From Anthopleura xanthogrammica (Eukaryota > Cnidaria > Anthozoa > Actiniaria > Actiniidae), in the NCBI GenBank assembly GCA_964019055.1, contig OZ025216.1, forward strand, positions 9,251,414 to 9,315,413: 64,000 nucleotides of DNA, written 5' to 3'. How positions within the stretch are numbered: position 1 is the stretch's first letter; each line of letters begins with the position of its first letter. The notes below the pieces were generated by a model. It made no database searches, was not told the origin of the DNA, and saw only the letters and a list, made by a program, of their open reading frames with translations. This document shows positions 24,869 through 64,000 of the stretch, piece by piece. The translations under genes were made by a program, and so were the position numbers.

Positions 24869-25677
24869 TTAAGAACGTTCCCGGGCATTGTTTCTGCGCA
24901 TCCTTTCTGAGCGCAAGCGCCAGCTTTTCAAATGAGCGAGGAACGCCTGGTGTATTTTAATTACATAATAAAAATCATTCATACTTCAATTTTCTTTAAA
25001 TGTATACCACGATTTTTTTGTCATATAGTGATATTTGACATTTTCCCCTCAAACAAAGTCGCAGTATTGTACGAAAAAAGGTTCTTTTACCGTACTTGAT
25101 GCATTGTTTTGACCAGTCTCCGCGTGTTATTCAAAATGGCGGCCAAATTTTCAAACTTTATGACTAAATATCTCCTAATTAAACAAGAACGGTACCCCGG
25201 TGACCACCATTTTTCTTTTTTTTTTAAACAAGCTAATATAAAGATCTTTAATTTATGTCAAAATGAAAACAATGACATCACATGGAAAAGAATGACAGCT
25301 AATTTTCCAAAAAAAGAACACCCCTTCACGAGATCGAAGCTCACGCATTTTGATGGCGACGTGCGACTTCATAAATCATTTTTTCATAATTATTTTCTTT
25401 TGTTCACGTCATGAAGAAGCAAGTTTGACGTAAGAAAAAGTTTCATAAAATTGGAACTCTGTTTTCTTGGATTTTTGAATGTTTTAATAAACGCGGCAAG
25501 CTGCAATAGAACGCGCGTTCTTTTCTTCAAAAAAGTGGATTTTGAGTTGTAGCTCTGATATGAAGACGATGACCCCCATTATTTAATTCATTTTTGGAAC
25601 TCTAATATGATGAAGTAACTGTGTACCAAGTTAAAAAAAATGACATCACTACTTCATTTTCCCGCGAACGTCCTTAA
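24869..25677. mobile_element. MITE, TTAAGGACGTTC family, copy 1
   Basis: Left end TTAAGAACGTTCCCGGGCA and right end inverted (CCGCGAACGTCCTTAA). A related element with better ends is at 59,942-60,635. No coding capacity. Confidence 0.5.
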
Positions 25678-25958
25678 GCAAAAATGGTAACCCATCGAGT
25701 TGATTTTTCATGGCTTGATTGCGAAAATCTCCTTGTCCATACGTACAACATACATACGGCTTGTGTCTGTTATAGACAAGTATTTCAATAATTTTATTAA
25801 GATTTGATAGTAGTGATATATGGCGATAATTGGATAAAGAGGAAAGTGACCTTTCTAAAAGAAATTAAACCGTAAATCATTCAAACCAGAGAAAGGTCTA
25901 GAAAGCCGGGTTCCCTGTGCCCTTACAAGCCGTTTCCTAGTCAAATACCGCTGTCAGA

Positions 25959-26218
25959 CCCCCTGGGGGGGGGGGGGGGTTACTACCTATAATGGACTAT
26001 ACGGGGATGCTCCGCCCGAAAGGGGTACCTTTTTCACGCTGTAGGTATAGAAAAGGGGTGGGAATTTGTGAGTTTTGCTATAAAAAGGGTAGCTTTTCTT
26101 CAAAGGTTTATAAAAGGGGTACCTTTTTGCTCAAATTTGGTATATGAAAGGGTAAGGGGTCGAGAGTCCGGGCGGAGTATCCCCGTATGAAACGACCCGA
26201 AGTACCCACCCCCCTCCG
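25959..26218. mobile_element. G-tailed MITE, copy 2
   Basis: Same family as 10,012-10,268 in the opposite orientation: a long G run at the left, a C run at the right, TACGGGGATGCTCCGCCCG near both ends, and repeated GGTACC(T)TTTT blocks. The target duplication is not clear. Confidence 0.55.
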
Positions 26219-26586
26219 ATTACCAGCTTATTGACTCATATTACTATCTGAATATTCATCGATCACATATACCAATGGTAAAGAATGCACGACTTCCTCT
26301 ATACAAACACTTTGAAATTTCATGAAACTTCAATGGGACACTTACTGAATATTCAAAATAATTTCATAAGATATCGAGGCTACAATCCTGAAAAAAACTG
26401 TTGTAACTATTCCATCCTTTCTTACTTTTTTCGGTTACATCATTTAACGGAGAGGAATGGTTTGGAAACTACTGTTATATGACGTTGACCGTGCACAGAA
26501 AAGGCAAAGTTGCAGCGTTTGTTCATCTCATTAGGGAGCATAGACGATTTTTTTTTCTCAAAAATATTCTAAAATAGGAGATATTA

Positions 26587-26622
26587 GATCATCATCATCA
26601 TCATCATCATCATCATCGTCAT
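26587..26622. repeat. (ATC)n microsatellite
   Basis: About twelve ATC/CATrepeats with one GTC interruption. Confidence 0.8.
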
Positions 26623-26624
26623 CA

Positions 26625-27640
26625 AGGGGAAAGAACAACTGGACACCTGCTTTGCTTCTGAGTTTTATTTTTCCCACTCAAAGCGATAGTTTGTGCGTAA
26701 ATAAAAATGTGATTATAATTCGTTGGATATTACATTTGATAATATAACCTATACTAGGAGAGCTGAGAACTAAGTTTTGTTTGGAGACCTGTGAGGTCAG
26801 GTCACCCGTTACTCAGTTACAATCTCCGCTCAACCTGCATGGCTTAACTCTTATTTATAGCTGCATTTTCTTTTATCATAGCTGCTTCATTTCCACGCAG
26901 GATACCAATTTTGCTTTGATATTTCCGACAGGAATATGACAGAAACTCATAAGGGGAATATGAGTTTATGAGTTAACCCCCTTATGAGTTTCTGCCAGTA
27001 GGCAGTGTATTAGGAAGGGTTTGTTTTGGAGTATTTTAATAGTAATTCGGTTTTTCTGAGTATCTTTCGGGCCGCCGTAACTTTCAATGTGCAAAAAATC
27101 ACGGCTTTAGGATATTTCGGCGAATTACTTGAAATCTAACAGATTGATTTTCTTTAAAATAGTTGGAATCGTTTTGCAATAGCTTGAAGTTGATGATGTC
27201 GTTTACCGCTTGTCTAGGTCTCATCGAGTTTTAGAGTTATTCGATAAAAACCAATTTCAATAATATTTGTTTATCGTTGCCAAGGAAACGTCAATCAAGC
27301 TAAAATTAACATCATTTTAAAATTTCATCTTAGCTCTATCACTGGTCCGAAAATCAAGTATATAGGTATAAGTTAAGACTATGAATAAGCCAAATGAAAA
27401 TGAAAGGTATGGTCTGAAAAATACTATAGGAAGCCACCTTAAATGATGACGAAAAATGGTGACAAAATTTGTTTTGGTTGATTGTTATCTAACTTGCCAA
27501 CCAGAAATGTATTGGACAATCCAACAAAGCAAAGTGACAAAACCTATTATTGTTAAAATGCATATGGTTGACACATTAATTAACACAAGAATACTCCAGT
27601 TTCGCATTCGATGCAAACCACTGTTTTGGAGACCACAGAC
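26625..27640. repeat. Dispersed repeat, long copy
   Basis: Matches 58,950-59,580 closely in two blocks (26,627-27,000 and 27,441-27,635), with about 370 bp extra between them here. It contains the small palindrome ACTCATAAGGGG...CCCCTTATGAGT near 26,950-26,995. Unknown class. Confidence 0.6.
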
Positions 27641-27962
27641 TCATTTGTACAGGCTTAGCCTCGTTTATAATCATATATTGAAATACACCATTAAAAGTCC
27701 ATGGGGTTGTTGTTATTCATCTTGCACATTCTTTACATTGCAGTTGGCTGTTGCTAATGATTTGTCAAAGTCAACTGTAATGTAAACAATGTGTAAGTTG
27801 AACAATACCCACGGACTTTTAATGATGTCGTTGAGTAGCTGACTTATAAACGAGGCTAATTAGCTTGTGCAAATGAGTCCGTGGTCTCCAAAAACAGCGG
27901 TTTGCATCGAATGTCAAACAGGTGTATTCCAGTTTTTATAAACATTACGTCAACCTATAAAG
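27560..27962. mobile_element. Foldback element at the 3' side of gene B
   Basis: Left half (CATTCGATGCAAACC, TTTGGAGACCAC, ATTAAAAGTCCATGG) is repeated inverted in the right half (CCACGGACTTTTAAT, GTGGTCTCCAAAA, GGTTTGCATCGAATG). The halves pair over nearly the whole element. Confidence 0.55.
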
Positions 27963-28122
27963 AGATTTTAAAGTGTTCCAAAGGTGCATGCTGATTCTCT
28001 ATCGTGCTATTCCAGAAACTATATTTCCATCTCCTTTCTTTCACCATCTTAATCTTCCACGTGTTGTTTATGTGAGTTTGCCGTGGACGGAAGAGGAGAA
28101 GGAGATCAAAGCTACGATGTTA

Positions 28123-55431
<27,309 letters not shown>

Positions 55432-55488
55432 ATCTGACTCTTGGAAAAGATTCAAACAAACTTGTGTTGTATTCAGACCTTAGTAGAA

Positions 55489-55500
55489 GTATATAAAGTC
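55489..55500 (-). promoter_or_regulatory. TATA-like box of gene B
   Basis: TTTATATAC on the minus strand about 60 bp upstream of the gene B signal-peptide ATG (55,431), which would put transcription start near 55,465. Confidence 0.45.
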
Positions 55501-55671
55501 TTTGAAAAAACAACGTTGTCACTGACTGGCTCCGTGACTACGCAACTGGACCGAAACGGAGAATGCGTACGTAGGAATCGCTGAAACGTTAGTTTAATTT
55601 TTCGTTTAATTATTATTATTAATTATTGTTTAAGGTATTTTCTTCCCCTTCTTACTAATAAGGTCATATAA

Positions 55672-55791
55672 GGCCCGGTTTAGACGTCGAAGTTCACATG
55701 TGCCGAATCTAATGCAAATAAAGTTAAACAATACGTTTTGCTCATTTGCCTTAGATTCCTTACATGTGAAATTCGACGTCTAAACCGGGCC
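55672..55791. mobile_element. 120-bp Harbinger-like MITE, copy 1
   Basis: Inverted arms GGCCCGGTTTAGACGTCGAA / TTCGACGTCTAAACCGGGCC flanked by TAA on both sides (55,669-55,671, 55,792-55,794), as in PIF/Harbinger elements. Confidence 0.7.
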
Positions 55792-56231
55792 TAAGCAGCA
55801 ACCCTTTAAATGTATATGGCTTCGTGTTTGACAAAGTCGATATGACTAATATTCAGTCAAAGATGTTCCCAATTTTGAAACTTTTAAGCTAGTCTTTTAA
55901 ATACTATTTTGACAGCGAATTTTCGTATGGTAAGCCAGGCGCATATTTAAACAGTGCCGAAAGTGATTTCTAAGTGTTTTCTACCTACATTTCCTTCCGG
56001 TCTAGTCGCGTAGGTTCAAGTCGGTCGACGACAACGTTTTTTCTTGTTCTAGAACTTTTATTAATTCCTACACCTTTCGAATATGTATTTTCATTCATCA
56101 AAAACTGTCACGTGGTGAAACGGAGAATGCGTAGGAATCGTTGAAACGCTAGTTTAATTTTTCGTTTAATTATTATTATTAATTATTATTTAAGGTATTT
56201 TTTCCCCCTTTTTACTAATAAGATCATATAA

Positions 56232-56351
56232 GGCCCGGTTTAGACGTCGAAATTCACATGTACGGAATCTAATGCAAATAAAGTCAAACAATACGTTTTG
56301 CTCATTTGCCTTAGATTCCTTACATGTGAAATTCGACGTCTAAACCGGGCC
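56232..56351. mobile_element. 120-bp Harbinger-like MITE, copy 2
   Basis: Second copy carried by the tandem duplication; same arms and TAA flanks (56,229-56,231, 56,352-56,354). Confidence 0.7.
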
Positions 56352-56679
56352 TAAGCAGCAACCCTTTAAATGTATATGGCTTCGTGTTTGACAAAGTCGA
56401 TATGACTAATATTCAGTCAAAGATGTTCCAAATTTTGAAACTTTTAAGCTAGTCTTTTAAATACTATTTTGACAGCGAATTTTCGTATGGTAAGCCCGGC
56501 GCATATTTAATGAGTGCCGAAAGTGATTTCTAAGTGTTTTCTACCTACATTTCCTTCCGGTCTAGTCGCGTAGGTTCAAGTCGGTCGACGACAACGTTTT
56601 TTTCTTGTTCTAGAACTTTTATTAATTCCTACACCTTTCGAATATGTATTTTCATTCATCAAAAACTGTCACGTGGTAT

Positions 56680-58900
56680 CGAAATAACGAGCTTTGGACC
56701 GTCTTTAAGCCAGAAAAACATGGTGGTGAAGAGGTGGTATCAATCGCGAATTACGGACCATTTTTTCGTAAGTTCATAAATCCCGAAAATATACGATAAA
56801 TGATTAACCTTGGTACAAAGATTCATGGAAACTAATGCAAAATCACGAATCAAGGTCTTCACGCGCCACGGGGCGATTGAAGTAGGCCACTTTAGAAACG
56901 AGCAAGGGACTGGGGCGAGTTTTGAATTTCAATCTAATTAGAAAAAAAGTGTGTCATCTAATAAAGCATCTCAAGATTAGTAAGTAACTTTCTTACTTTT
57001 CTTTAAGAAATAACGGATGTGGGGAATCTGATGCTACGAGTAAAACACAGAATAAAAAAATGGAAACGTTACACATATGCCTTCCACAGCTTTGCACGAA
57101 CGATGCACAACTACTCATTAAAGCCGAATTATCTTTATATTATCCTTACAGACCATATGAAAAACGAGTAAAAGACTGGGAACTAGCACCATGAATGATC
57201 AATGATTTCAAAAATATATTTCGGTTACGAGAAAGAGCATGTCTAAATTTGGTAGAGTTCGGTTGTTATATATTAAATCACTGCAGAGTTATAACCATTT
57301 GAAATGTACCAAAAACATGAAAATGAGGCTGATGGGCCCTTGGTTGTTGTTTCCATACAAATCATTCTAATTTCAAACAGCTGTAGCTTTTTATCATTTC
57401 ATGTTACTAAACTGAATTTTCTGAAAGTTACTAATTTCAATACGCTCTTTACAATGAAAGCAATGCATGGTGTCTTCAATAATTGATAAGCTAAGCAATA
57501 TCCATGGTCACACCTTTTTTCATATGGCGTTTTACATATTATTACCAAGAGCTGTCATTGAACTGAAAACTTGAATGACAAACTTACCGCGAAAAAAAAG
57601 CAGATCTGAGTCGTTAGCTGACGACTTGAATGTCTTCGCATCGGAATAACTTGAAGTTTGCTACCGCGGCTTGCGTTTTATGAGCGACAGTTTCCATAGC
57701 TTAATCGTTTATCGTCAGCGGAATCAGATGTCAGTTATCTAATATATATTCCTCTACGACCTTCAAACCATGCATGCATCGCGGGATTTGTAAGCTATGC
57801 GTATGAGCTTCTGCCTTTTCTTTATCAACTCTTTTCCTTCCTTCAATTACAAGCTGTTCTATGTACGATTTTCAGCAGAATTCGTATCTTTAATTCTGCA
57901 TGTCAATAAGTCGTATAGATATATATAGATAAATGTTATGTGTAAATTTTTTGAATACATACAAATTACTTTTAAGTTATATTAAAATAAGTTTTTGGCT
58001 GGAATTTCCAGTAACCATGCAACATTCGGTGACGCTTTGACTGTAAAGTAGATTGAAGTTTTCACCCAAATACTTGTTTTTATTATGATTTTCTCATATT
58101 TTTTCCTCAAATTTGGAACGTTTACAGCTTATGTTAGTCGTTATAAAATATTAAAATAAAAAATAGGGGGCACCATTGTTGTTTTCGAGATATAGCCGAT
58201 CAAAATCGTTCTCGCAACGAGTGTGAAGGAGTTTGATCTTGAGAAACAAAGGTCACATGTGTATGCGCAGAACAGATGCGCACAAGCAATGCCCACGAAT
58301 GTGCTTAGTAGACCCCTTACAGCATGTCGTAATGCAGCTAAATTTGGAAGAAAAAACAATACTTCCCAATTCTAAGGAGATTGAAATTCTAAATTTAGCT
58401 GCTTGGAAAGGGGTCTGTAAGAAGCCAACAGAGCCAATGTCCCACTTTGCGGGCAATATTTTTTCTACACGACTGTCGCTTTCAACTTGATTACGCCAAG
58501 GTTTTAAGCTGTCTTAAGCAAGTTGTACGGTCAAATTCAGTAATATTTAGTGTTGTCAGCATGTTGTGCGCGGAAGTTGTGAAGAAAAAACAAAACCCTC
58601 GACTAATTTTGTTGTTGATGATACTGTATTAAGAGATCTATTTCAGTACTCCCCAAATATTTGCTGCTATATCTTTGGACGCAAACAGACTAATGACTGT
58701 TTTCTAATTGGTCAAATACCACAGCTGTCTTCCTTTATTAAACTTGATTAATCAGACCTTCCCTTGAACACATAAATAGGAGCTAACCCTGAGCATCTGA
58801 AAATTCGAAACTGGAGTACCGAGAATAACTTTTCCGCAGGGCAGAAAACCCCTCACATTTGCCCATGAGGTATGACAGGACAAAATCCGACGGTCTCACT
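56680..58900. other. Intergenic, little recognised
   Basis: Several short ORFs (56,534-56,779, 58,233-58,490) lack domains. A small foldback lies at 58,308-58,425 (GACCCCTTACAGCATG... / ...GGAAAGGGGTCTGTAAG). No gene that I can support. Confidence 0.4.
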
Positions 58901-58949
58901 TAAAGCCGCGTAAGGTGTACAATTTTGAAAATATCATCATGATCATCAT

Positions 58950-59580
58950 TATGGGGAAAGAACAACTGAACACCTGCTTTGCTTCTGAGTTTTATTTTTC
59001 CCACTCAAAGCGATAGTTTGTGCGCAAATAAAAATGTGATTATAATTCGTTGGATATTACATTTGATAATATAACGTATACTAGGAGAGCTGAGAACTAT
59101 ATTTTTGTTTGGAGACCTGTGAGGTCAGGTCACCCGTTACTCAGTTACAATCTCAACCTGCTAACTCTTATTTATAGCTGCATTTTCTTTTATCATAGCT
59201 GCTTCATTTCCACACAGCATACACATTTTGCTTTGATATTTCGGACAGGAATATGACAGAAACTCATAAGGGGAATATGAGTTTATGAGTTAACCCCCTT
59301 ATGAGTTTCTGAATATGATTTATATTTGCTTGTGCAAAATTCAAAAATATTATAAATGCAAGTTAATTTGACAGCGAACGTCTTTTAAATGATGACGAAA
59401 AATGGTGACAAAATTTGTTTTGTTTGATTGTTATTTAAATTGCCAACCAGAAATCTATTGGACAACCCAACAAAGCAAAGTGACAAAACCTATTGTTAAA
59501 ATGGTTGACACATTAATTAACACAAGAATACTCCAGTTTCGCATTCGATGCAAACCGTTGTTTTTGGAGACCAAAAGGAG
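58950..59580. repeat. Dispersed repeat, short copy
   Basis: Second copy of the repeat at 26,625-27,640, missing about 370 bp in the middle. Shares the ACTCATAAGGGG...CCCCTTATGAGT palindrome and the segment CAGTTTCGCATTCGATGCAA. Confidence 0.6.
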
Positions 59581-59941
59581 GAAGTAGCAATGCATATGCA
59601 AGACCTGTGTCAGCAAATATTCGTTTAAACTGTCGGGCCTTGTTAGGGTATATAGTTATCCCTTATCCGTATAATTTTGAGACAACATAATGACCAAAGT
59701 AAAACATATTTTTTACAAGATTTGCTGATAGGCCATCTAGTTGCCTTGGCAGCCGGAAAATCTGAAGAAAGTGCTCAGAGTTGAAAAGGCTTCTTCGGGT
59801 ACGTCATCGAGATCGATCATTGAAGCGTTGCCATTTCATGATGTTCGCCACTTCCTGAAGTATCTATAGTATTTATGAAAATACATCGTAAACATTCCAG
59901 TCAACAATATAGACTTCAACTATTCAAAATAACGTATCTCT

Positions 59942-60635
59942 TTAAGGACGTTCATAGGCATTACTTGCCCACATACGTTTTACGCATGCCGGGTTTACAG
60001 TGCGGGCTCGTCGCGATGACGTCATTTGAATGTTTGGATGAGCAAAATATCAAGAAAACAAGTTTTTTACTTCTAAAATAAAGTCGATGACCCTTCTTTT
60101 TAATTCGTTAATTGAAATTACTTTATAACACCTAACTTTACAGGAAAAATTAAGAAAACTGACTTTAACAGAGAAAATAACTACAGTAATCTGTTAGCCT
60201 ATGCCATTTGACCATATCAAATGAAAATCAGTGTTTAAATCATTCCGAATCTTGAAATATTTATACTTCAAATCGCCGTATTTTTCCTCTTATTTTTTAA
60301 GAGGGAATGTATGGCGATTTGAAGTTTAAATATTTCAAGAATCTGATTTTCATTTGATATGGTTTATTATTGAGTCATTTTCTCGAGTTCTGTGAAAAAA
60401 TGGGACCGATCGATTTATTCTTCCGTAAATATGGCTTCATTTTTAATAGCTTTCCATGTTAGCGTTGTTCGCGGTTTTTACCGCAAAAGGGTGAGCTTCC
60501 ACGCAACTGACGGTCAAACAAAGTCGGGAACCCCATTTTTTATTTGCTCATTTTACTTCTAGTATGATGTACTTTCATCATGCAACATTTAAAAAAATTC
60601 TGACGATAGGATTTTTTGCCCATGAACGTCCTTAA
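59942..60635. mobile_element. 694-bp MITE, TTAAGGACGTTC family, copy 2
   Basis: Ends TTAAGGACGTTCATAGGCA / TGCCCATGAACGTCCTTAA. An inner palindrome of about 140 bp (60,220-60,365) pairs CATATCAAATGAAAATCAG with its inverse. Related to 24,869-25,677. Confidence 0.65.
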
Positions 60636-60883
60636 GGAATAACGGCAAATGATGGTGGTACGAGTAAGACGCATGCACACTATGAAGTCAGACTTTACAC
60701 AGATGTCTTTCACAAAATATTTAATTTAAATTCCATGAAAAACTGTACAAAGGTGTTTTAGAAAGGAAAAAAATTTTCAGCTCTAAAATTCGAAAGACTT
60801 CAGTTGTAACAACTTGGTGGTGGGATTGTGGGACTAACTTTGAAAACAAGATCAAAAAGCTTAGCCACCTCGCCTCACTGACC

Positions 60884-61050
60884 AGGGCCGGATCCAGAAA
60901 TTTGGAAGGGTGGTGTTCAAAATGAAAAAAAAGTGACGATATAGTGACGTCATCAATAATCCTGATCTGACTTATTTACTGAATTTGGACTTAGAATTAT
61001 TTAGGGGGGCCGGAGCACCAATGGACACTCCCCTGGATCTGCAATTGCTG
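60884..61050. mobile_element. ~165-bp MITE-like sequence
   Basis: GGGCCGGATCCAG at the left and CTGGATCTGC at the right, with a G-rich GGGGGGCCGGAGCACC near the right end; flanks share CTGACC. Weak support. Confidence 0.35.
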
Positions 61051-61125
61051 ACCCCACAACCCTTTGCAGCAAGCAGTCAGCCCAGCTTTTCTCTAAACTT
61101 CTCAAATAGTAGTTAAGTTATATTA

Positions 61126-63969
61126 CTAACTTTTTTTAAAAAAACTTCCAAATCTTCTGATCGACGCAGATAGAATTCTTACATAACCTTTTTTCTGTTT
61201 TCGCCATTCGCGTGTCGAGAACGTGTACAATATTGGATTGATGGATGAATTGACAGGCAAAACAAACACAGCAATCCAAACGTAAACCTGTTTATCTGGA
61301 TCTGGAAATTTTCCAAGAAGTGACAAGATTCCTATGACAATTACAGGCATCCAACAGCAGAAATCAGTCAGGATGATGAATGACATTCGTTTGGCGATAA
61401 TAGATTCTTTTTTCAGAGATGATCGCACAGTTCGACCGACTGTTTTAACTTTCCAAAACATCAACAGATATGCAACCAAGATGAATGTGAAGGATATAAA
61501 GTTCAAGACAATAAAAATCAGTACCGAGTACTCCCATCCTGGAAGTCGCTCATGTGAAAGTTGTAAAGGCAGACAAACCGCAGATCTTCCGTAGAATCCT
61601 TCTTGCCAGCCATAATCGTAGAAATAGTCGCTAAAAATATGCAAAGTTGGTGCTATCGATATACTGAGTCCAAATATCCATATCAAAGAGACGATCACAA
61701 CAGCTGCTTTCATTTTAAGTTTTTTGAACCTGAATGCTAAGACTATACAACAGTATCTGTCTGCAGTTATGGTAGTGAGAATGAGGACAGATACCTCGCT
61801 GGAAATGAAGGACAGTCCACCAGCAAACTGACACATACGACTTGATCTCCACTGAAGGTCATGCTTAAAGTAAACACCTCTCCACTCCAAATCTTTTATA
61901 GCGATGAGTAGCAAGTATATTCCCATAAGTAAGTCAGCAACAGCAAGATTTGTCAGAAGAAAAGAGTTTACACGGTTGCTTTCCTTCACTGCAATCCTCC
62001 AAACGATGACACTGAAGTTACCAAGGAAAGCAACCAGGCCTAGAATCCAAATGCACACTTGAAGACCTTTTTTCTTCATCAGATCATCACAACTGGAGAA
62101 AGCAGATGAAGGAGATTCGCACTTAAGTCCACTGATGGACTTGATCGCATAGCAACAAAAAACAAATCGATCGAGCTTACTGTGGAATCAAGATCACAAT
62201 GAACATGATCAGACATTGTTGGACTCTTACTTTGATTAACATTGAAATAGCTGTGATATTAGACAGGGCTTATCTTTGAGACTCCTCCTCCTAGATGCTA
62301 CTGCTACTGCTACTGCTACTGCTACTGCTACTGCTACTGCTACTGCTACTGCTACTGCTACTGCTACTGCTACTGCTACTGCTACTGCTACTGCTACTGC
62401 TACTGCTACTGCTACTGCTACTGCTACTGCTACTGCTACTGCTACTGCTACTGCTACTGCTACTGCTACTGCTACTGCTACTGCTACTGCTACTGCTACT
62501 GCTACTGCTACTGCTACTGCTACTGCTACTGCTACTGCTACTGCTACTGCTACTGCTACTGCTACTGCTACTGCTACTGCTACTGCTACTGCTACTGCTA
62601 CTGCTACTGCTACTGCTACTGCTACTGCTACTGCTACTGCTACTGCTACTGCTACTGCTACTGCTACTGCTACTGCTACTGCTACTGCTACTGCTACTGC
62701 TACTGCTACTGCTACTGCTACTGCTACTGCTACTGCTACTGCTACTGCTACTGCTACTGCTACTGCTACTGCTACTGCTACTGCTACTGCTACTGCTACT
62801 GCTACTGCTACTGCTACTGCTACTGCTACTGCTACTGCTACTGCTACTGCTACTGCTACTGCTACTGCTACTGCTACTGCTACTGCTACTGCTACTGCTA
62901 CTGCTACTGCTACTGCTACTGCTACTGCTACTGCTACTGCTACTGCTACTGCTACTGCTACTGCTACTGCTACTGCTACTGCTACTGCTACTGCTACTGC
63001 TACTGCTACTGCTACTGCTACTGCTACTGCTACTGCTACTGCTACTGCTACTGCTACTGCTACTGCTACTGCTTATAACGCTACCGCTACTGTTATTGCT
63101 GCTACTACTACTTACAGGACTTTAAGCTCTTTCAGATCAACGAAGGCGTCCTCTTCCAAATCAGTAAGAGGATTCTTGTCCAAATGTCTACAAAAACAAC
63201 GTACACCACTTAATTAAAAGTATTCACATGCTAAAATATGTGGGGAAAGTGTAAGGAAGTGTAAAATATACGCGTGCAGCTTTAAATTCTTAACACCTTC
63301 ATTGCACAATTTTCTTGTTGACATTGTTCCCAACGCAATAAGTCTAAACAAGAAAAGTTGTGCAATGAAGGTGCTAAGACTGCTGCATGCGTATATTTCA
63401 CACTTTCGGCATTAATTTACATGTGTAAGGTCTCAAGTTGTACATTTGCATCTCTAACGTTTTTGTGCGGAACAACTCTAGTAAATGTATAGAAACTGAA
63501 CCAAATGCCACGACTTAAAGCAATTGTTTGAAGGCAATGGGGTGTAACTGTGATATCTATTATTCACTTCATCTTGGATGGGAGACTCGTCTACTCACAG
63601 AACTTGAAGTGATGTTAACCCTCTGAACGCATTTCTTGTTACTTTTTTCAATTTGTTGCCCGTCAAGTGCCTGGCAAAAAAAAAAAAGTTTTGACCATTG
63701 GCATAAACATCCTCATTTATAAGCACCATAGTCTCCTTAGCAGCCGTTTTTAGTTTTCGTTCCATTCCCCCACGGTCCATTAATGGACTATAATTACAAA
63801 TATTGTATTATATTTCATTTACGTAACACAAACCATGCCAGCCAGTTCTTGAAAAAAAAACATTCCTAAAGACAATAGTATAAGAAGTAATACTTACAGA
63901 ACTTTAAGTTGATTGAGATTCTCGAAAGTTCCATCAGCAAGAACTTCAAGGTTGTTATTTTGCAGATAC
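61126..63969 (-). CDS. LRR-containing class A GPCR (LGR / relaxin-receptor type), 3' part
   Basis: Exons in transcript order: 63,969-63,898, 63,670-63,599 and 63,187-63,116, each exactly 72 bp, phase 2, and encoding one leucine-rich repeat (LQNNNLEVLADGTFENLNQL, HLTGNKLKKVTRNAFRGLTS, HLDKNPLTDLEEDAFVDLKE), then 62,179-61,126 with hinge and seven-helix domain. The join gives LKLDRFVFCCYAIKS and a hinge ending FSSCDDLM. Helix landmarks: GN in TM1, LAVADLLMG in TM2, DRY after TM3, CWMP in TM6, NPILYTF in TM7. 72-bp phase-2 LRR exons and the CC...SSC hinge are typical of LGRs. Family ligands are glycoprotein hormones or relaxin-like peptides acting through G proteins; the ligand here is unknown. 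The N-terminus lies beyond the window. Confidence 0.9.
62297..63073. repeat. 777-bp pure (TACTGC)n array
   Basis: About 130 uninterrupted hexamers in the intron between the last LRR exon and the 7TM exon of the LGR gene. It reads as poly-Leu or poly-Ala/Thr on the plus strand; no real protein is implied. Confidence 0.97.
63188..63598. other. LGR intron with small foldback
   Basis: A foldback at about 63,240-63,410 pairs AGCTTTAAATTCTTAACACC...TTGCACAATTTTCTTGTT with AACAAGAAAAGTTGTGCAA...GGTGCTAAGA. No gene inside. Confidence 0.5.
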
Positions 63970-64000
63970 CTATCAAGATAAAAAAGTGTTTTAGATCTTG

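Larger units (their letters stand above)
55553..56677. repeat. 564-bp tandem duplication upstream of gene B
   Basis: Unit 1 55,553-56,116 and unit 2 56,117-56,677, both starting GAAACGGAGAATGCGTA and ending CTGTCACGTGGT, very similar throughout. Each contains the 120-bp MITE described separately. It lies just upstream of the gene B promoter. Confidence 0.85.

Noticed and set aside
27456..27785. 109-aa ORF similar to 59,402-59,587
   Set aside because: Similarity is due to a dispersed repeat; indels between copies break the frame.
58233..58490. Possible gene on the plus strand (85 aa)
   Set aside because: No recognisable domain and it overlaps a small foldback; not enough support.
61334..61594. 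86-aa plus ORF
   Set aside because: Antisense shadow of the GPCR exon.
62276..63217. 313-aa ATATAT... and 276-aa poly-Leu ORFs
   Set aside because: Pure hexamer array within an LGR intron; no start context or domain.

Overview
The window looks like nuclear DNA of a cnidarian, most likely a stony coral. This is inferred from AT-rich, repeat-dense, intron-rich sequence, from host genes built of D8C (uromodulin-type), EGF, ZP and SRCR modules on symmetric phase-1 exons, from an LGR-type receptor, and from the transposon set (BEL/Pao, R4/Dong-like LINE, Penelope-like element, long-TIR and foldback elements). No species can be named from the sequence alone. All host genes I could support are on the minus strand, so they read from high to low coordinates.

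Layout. (1) About 1-12,900: a tandem paralogue (Z1, 3' end off the window) of a secreted-domain/ZP protein: signal exon at 11,564-11,618, D8C at 1,231-1,599, EGF at 469-582, first ZP exon at 1-169. Its first intron holds a 9.3 kb foldback element with TTAA ends and about 1 kb arms (2,202-11,468), which in turn carries an apparently intact BEL/Pao retrotransposon (3,850-9,594) and a G-tailed MITE. (2) 13,414-21,795: the complete paralogue, gene A (signal peptide-D8C-EGF-ZP-furin site-TM, 548 aa, eight exons in consistent phase). Its introns hold a GGATG-type satellite, a TTAA MITE and a decayed R4/Dong-like LINE inserted in a TAA microsatellite. (3) 22,000-28,100: intergenic, filled with foldback elements and dispersed repeats. 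(4) 28,123-55,431: gene B, modelled as 14 exons in one consistent phase (about 976 aa): signal peptide-SRCR-D8C-SRCR-SRCR-D8C-SRCR-SRCR-EGF x4-linker-TM. Its introns contain a long-TIR element encoding a FEN1/XPG-like nuclease (30,759-34,804), a compact two-way coding segment (35,740-37,160), a THAP-bearing foldback, several MITEs, a Penelope-like element with a hammerhead-like motif (46,598-48,094), a 189-bp near-perfect palindrome, and a foldback with an internal minisatellite (52,500-55,015). (5) 61,126-63,969: the 3' end of an LRR-containing class A GPCR (LGR/relaxin-receptor type), three LRR exons plus the 7TM exon, with a 777-bp pure hexanucleotide array in its last intron.

Genes A, Z1 and B share the same D8C and EGF modules. 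They look like a local cluster of modular cell-surface or secreted proteins that grew by exon and gene duplication; a pattern-recognition, mucus or adhesion role is plausible from domain content but is inference. The most notable observations are the locally reshuffled SRCR-D8C exon cassettes with truncated remnants, the paired loss of two cysteines in the Z1 D8C domain, the nuclease-encoding long-TIR element, and the hammerhead-like core in the Penelope-like element.
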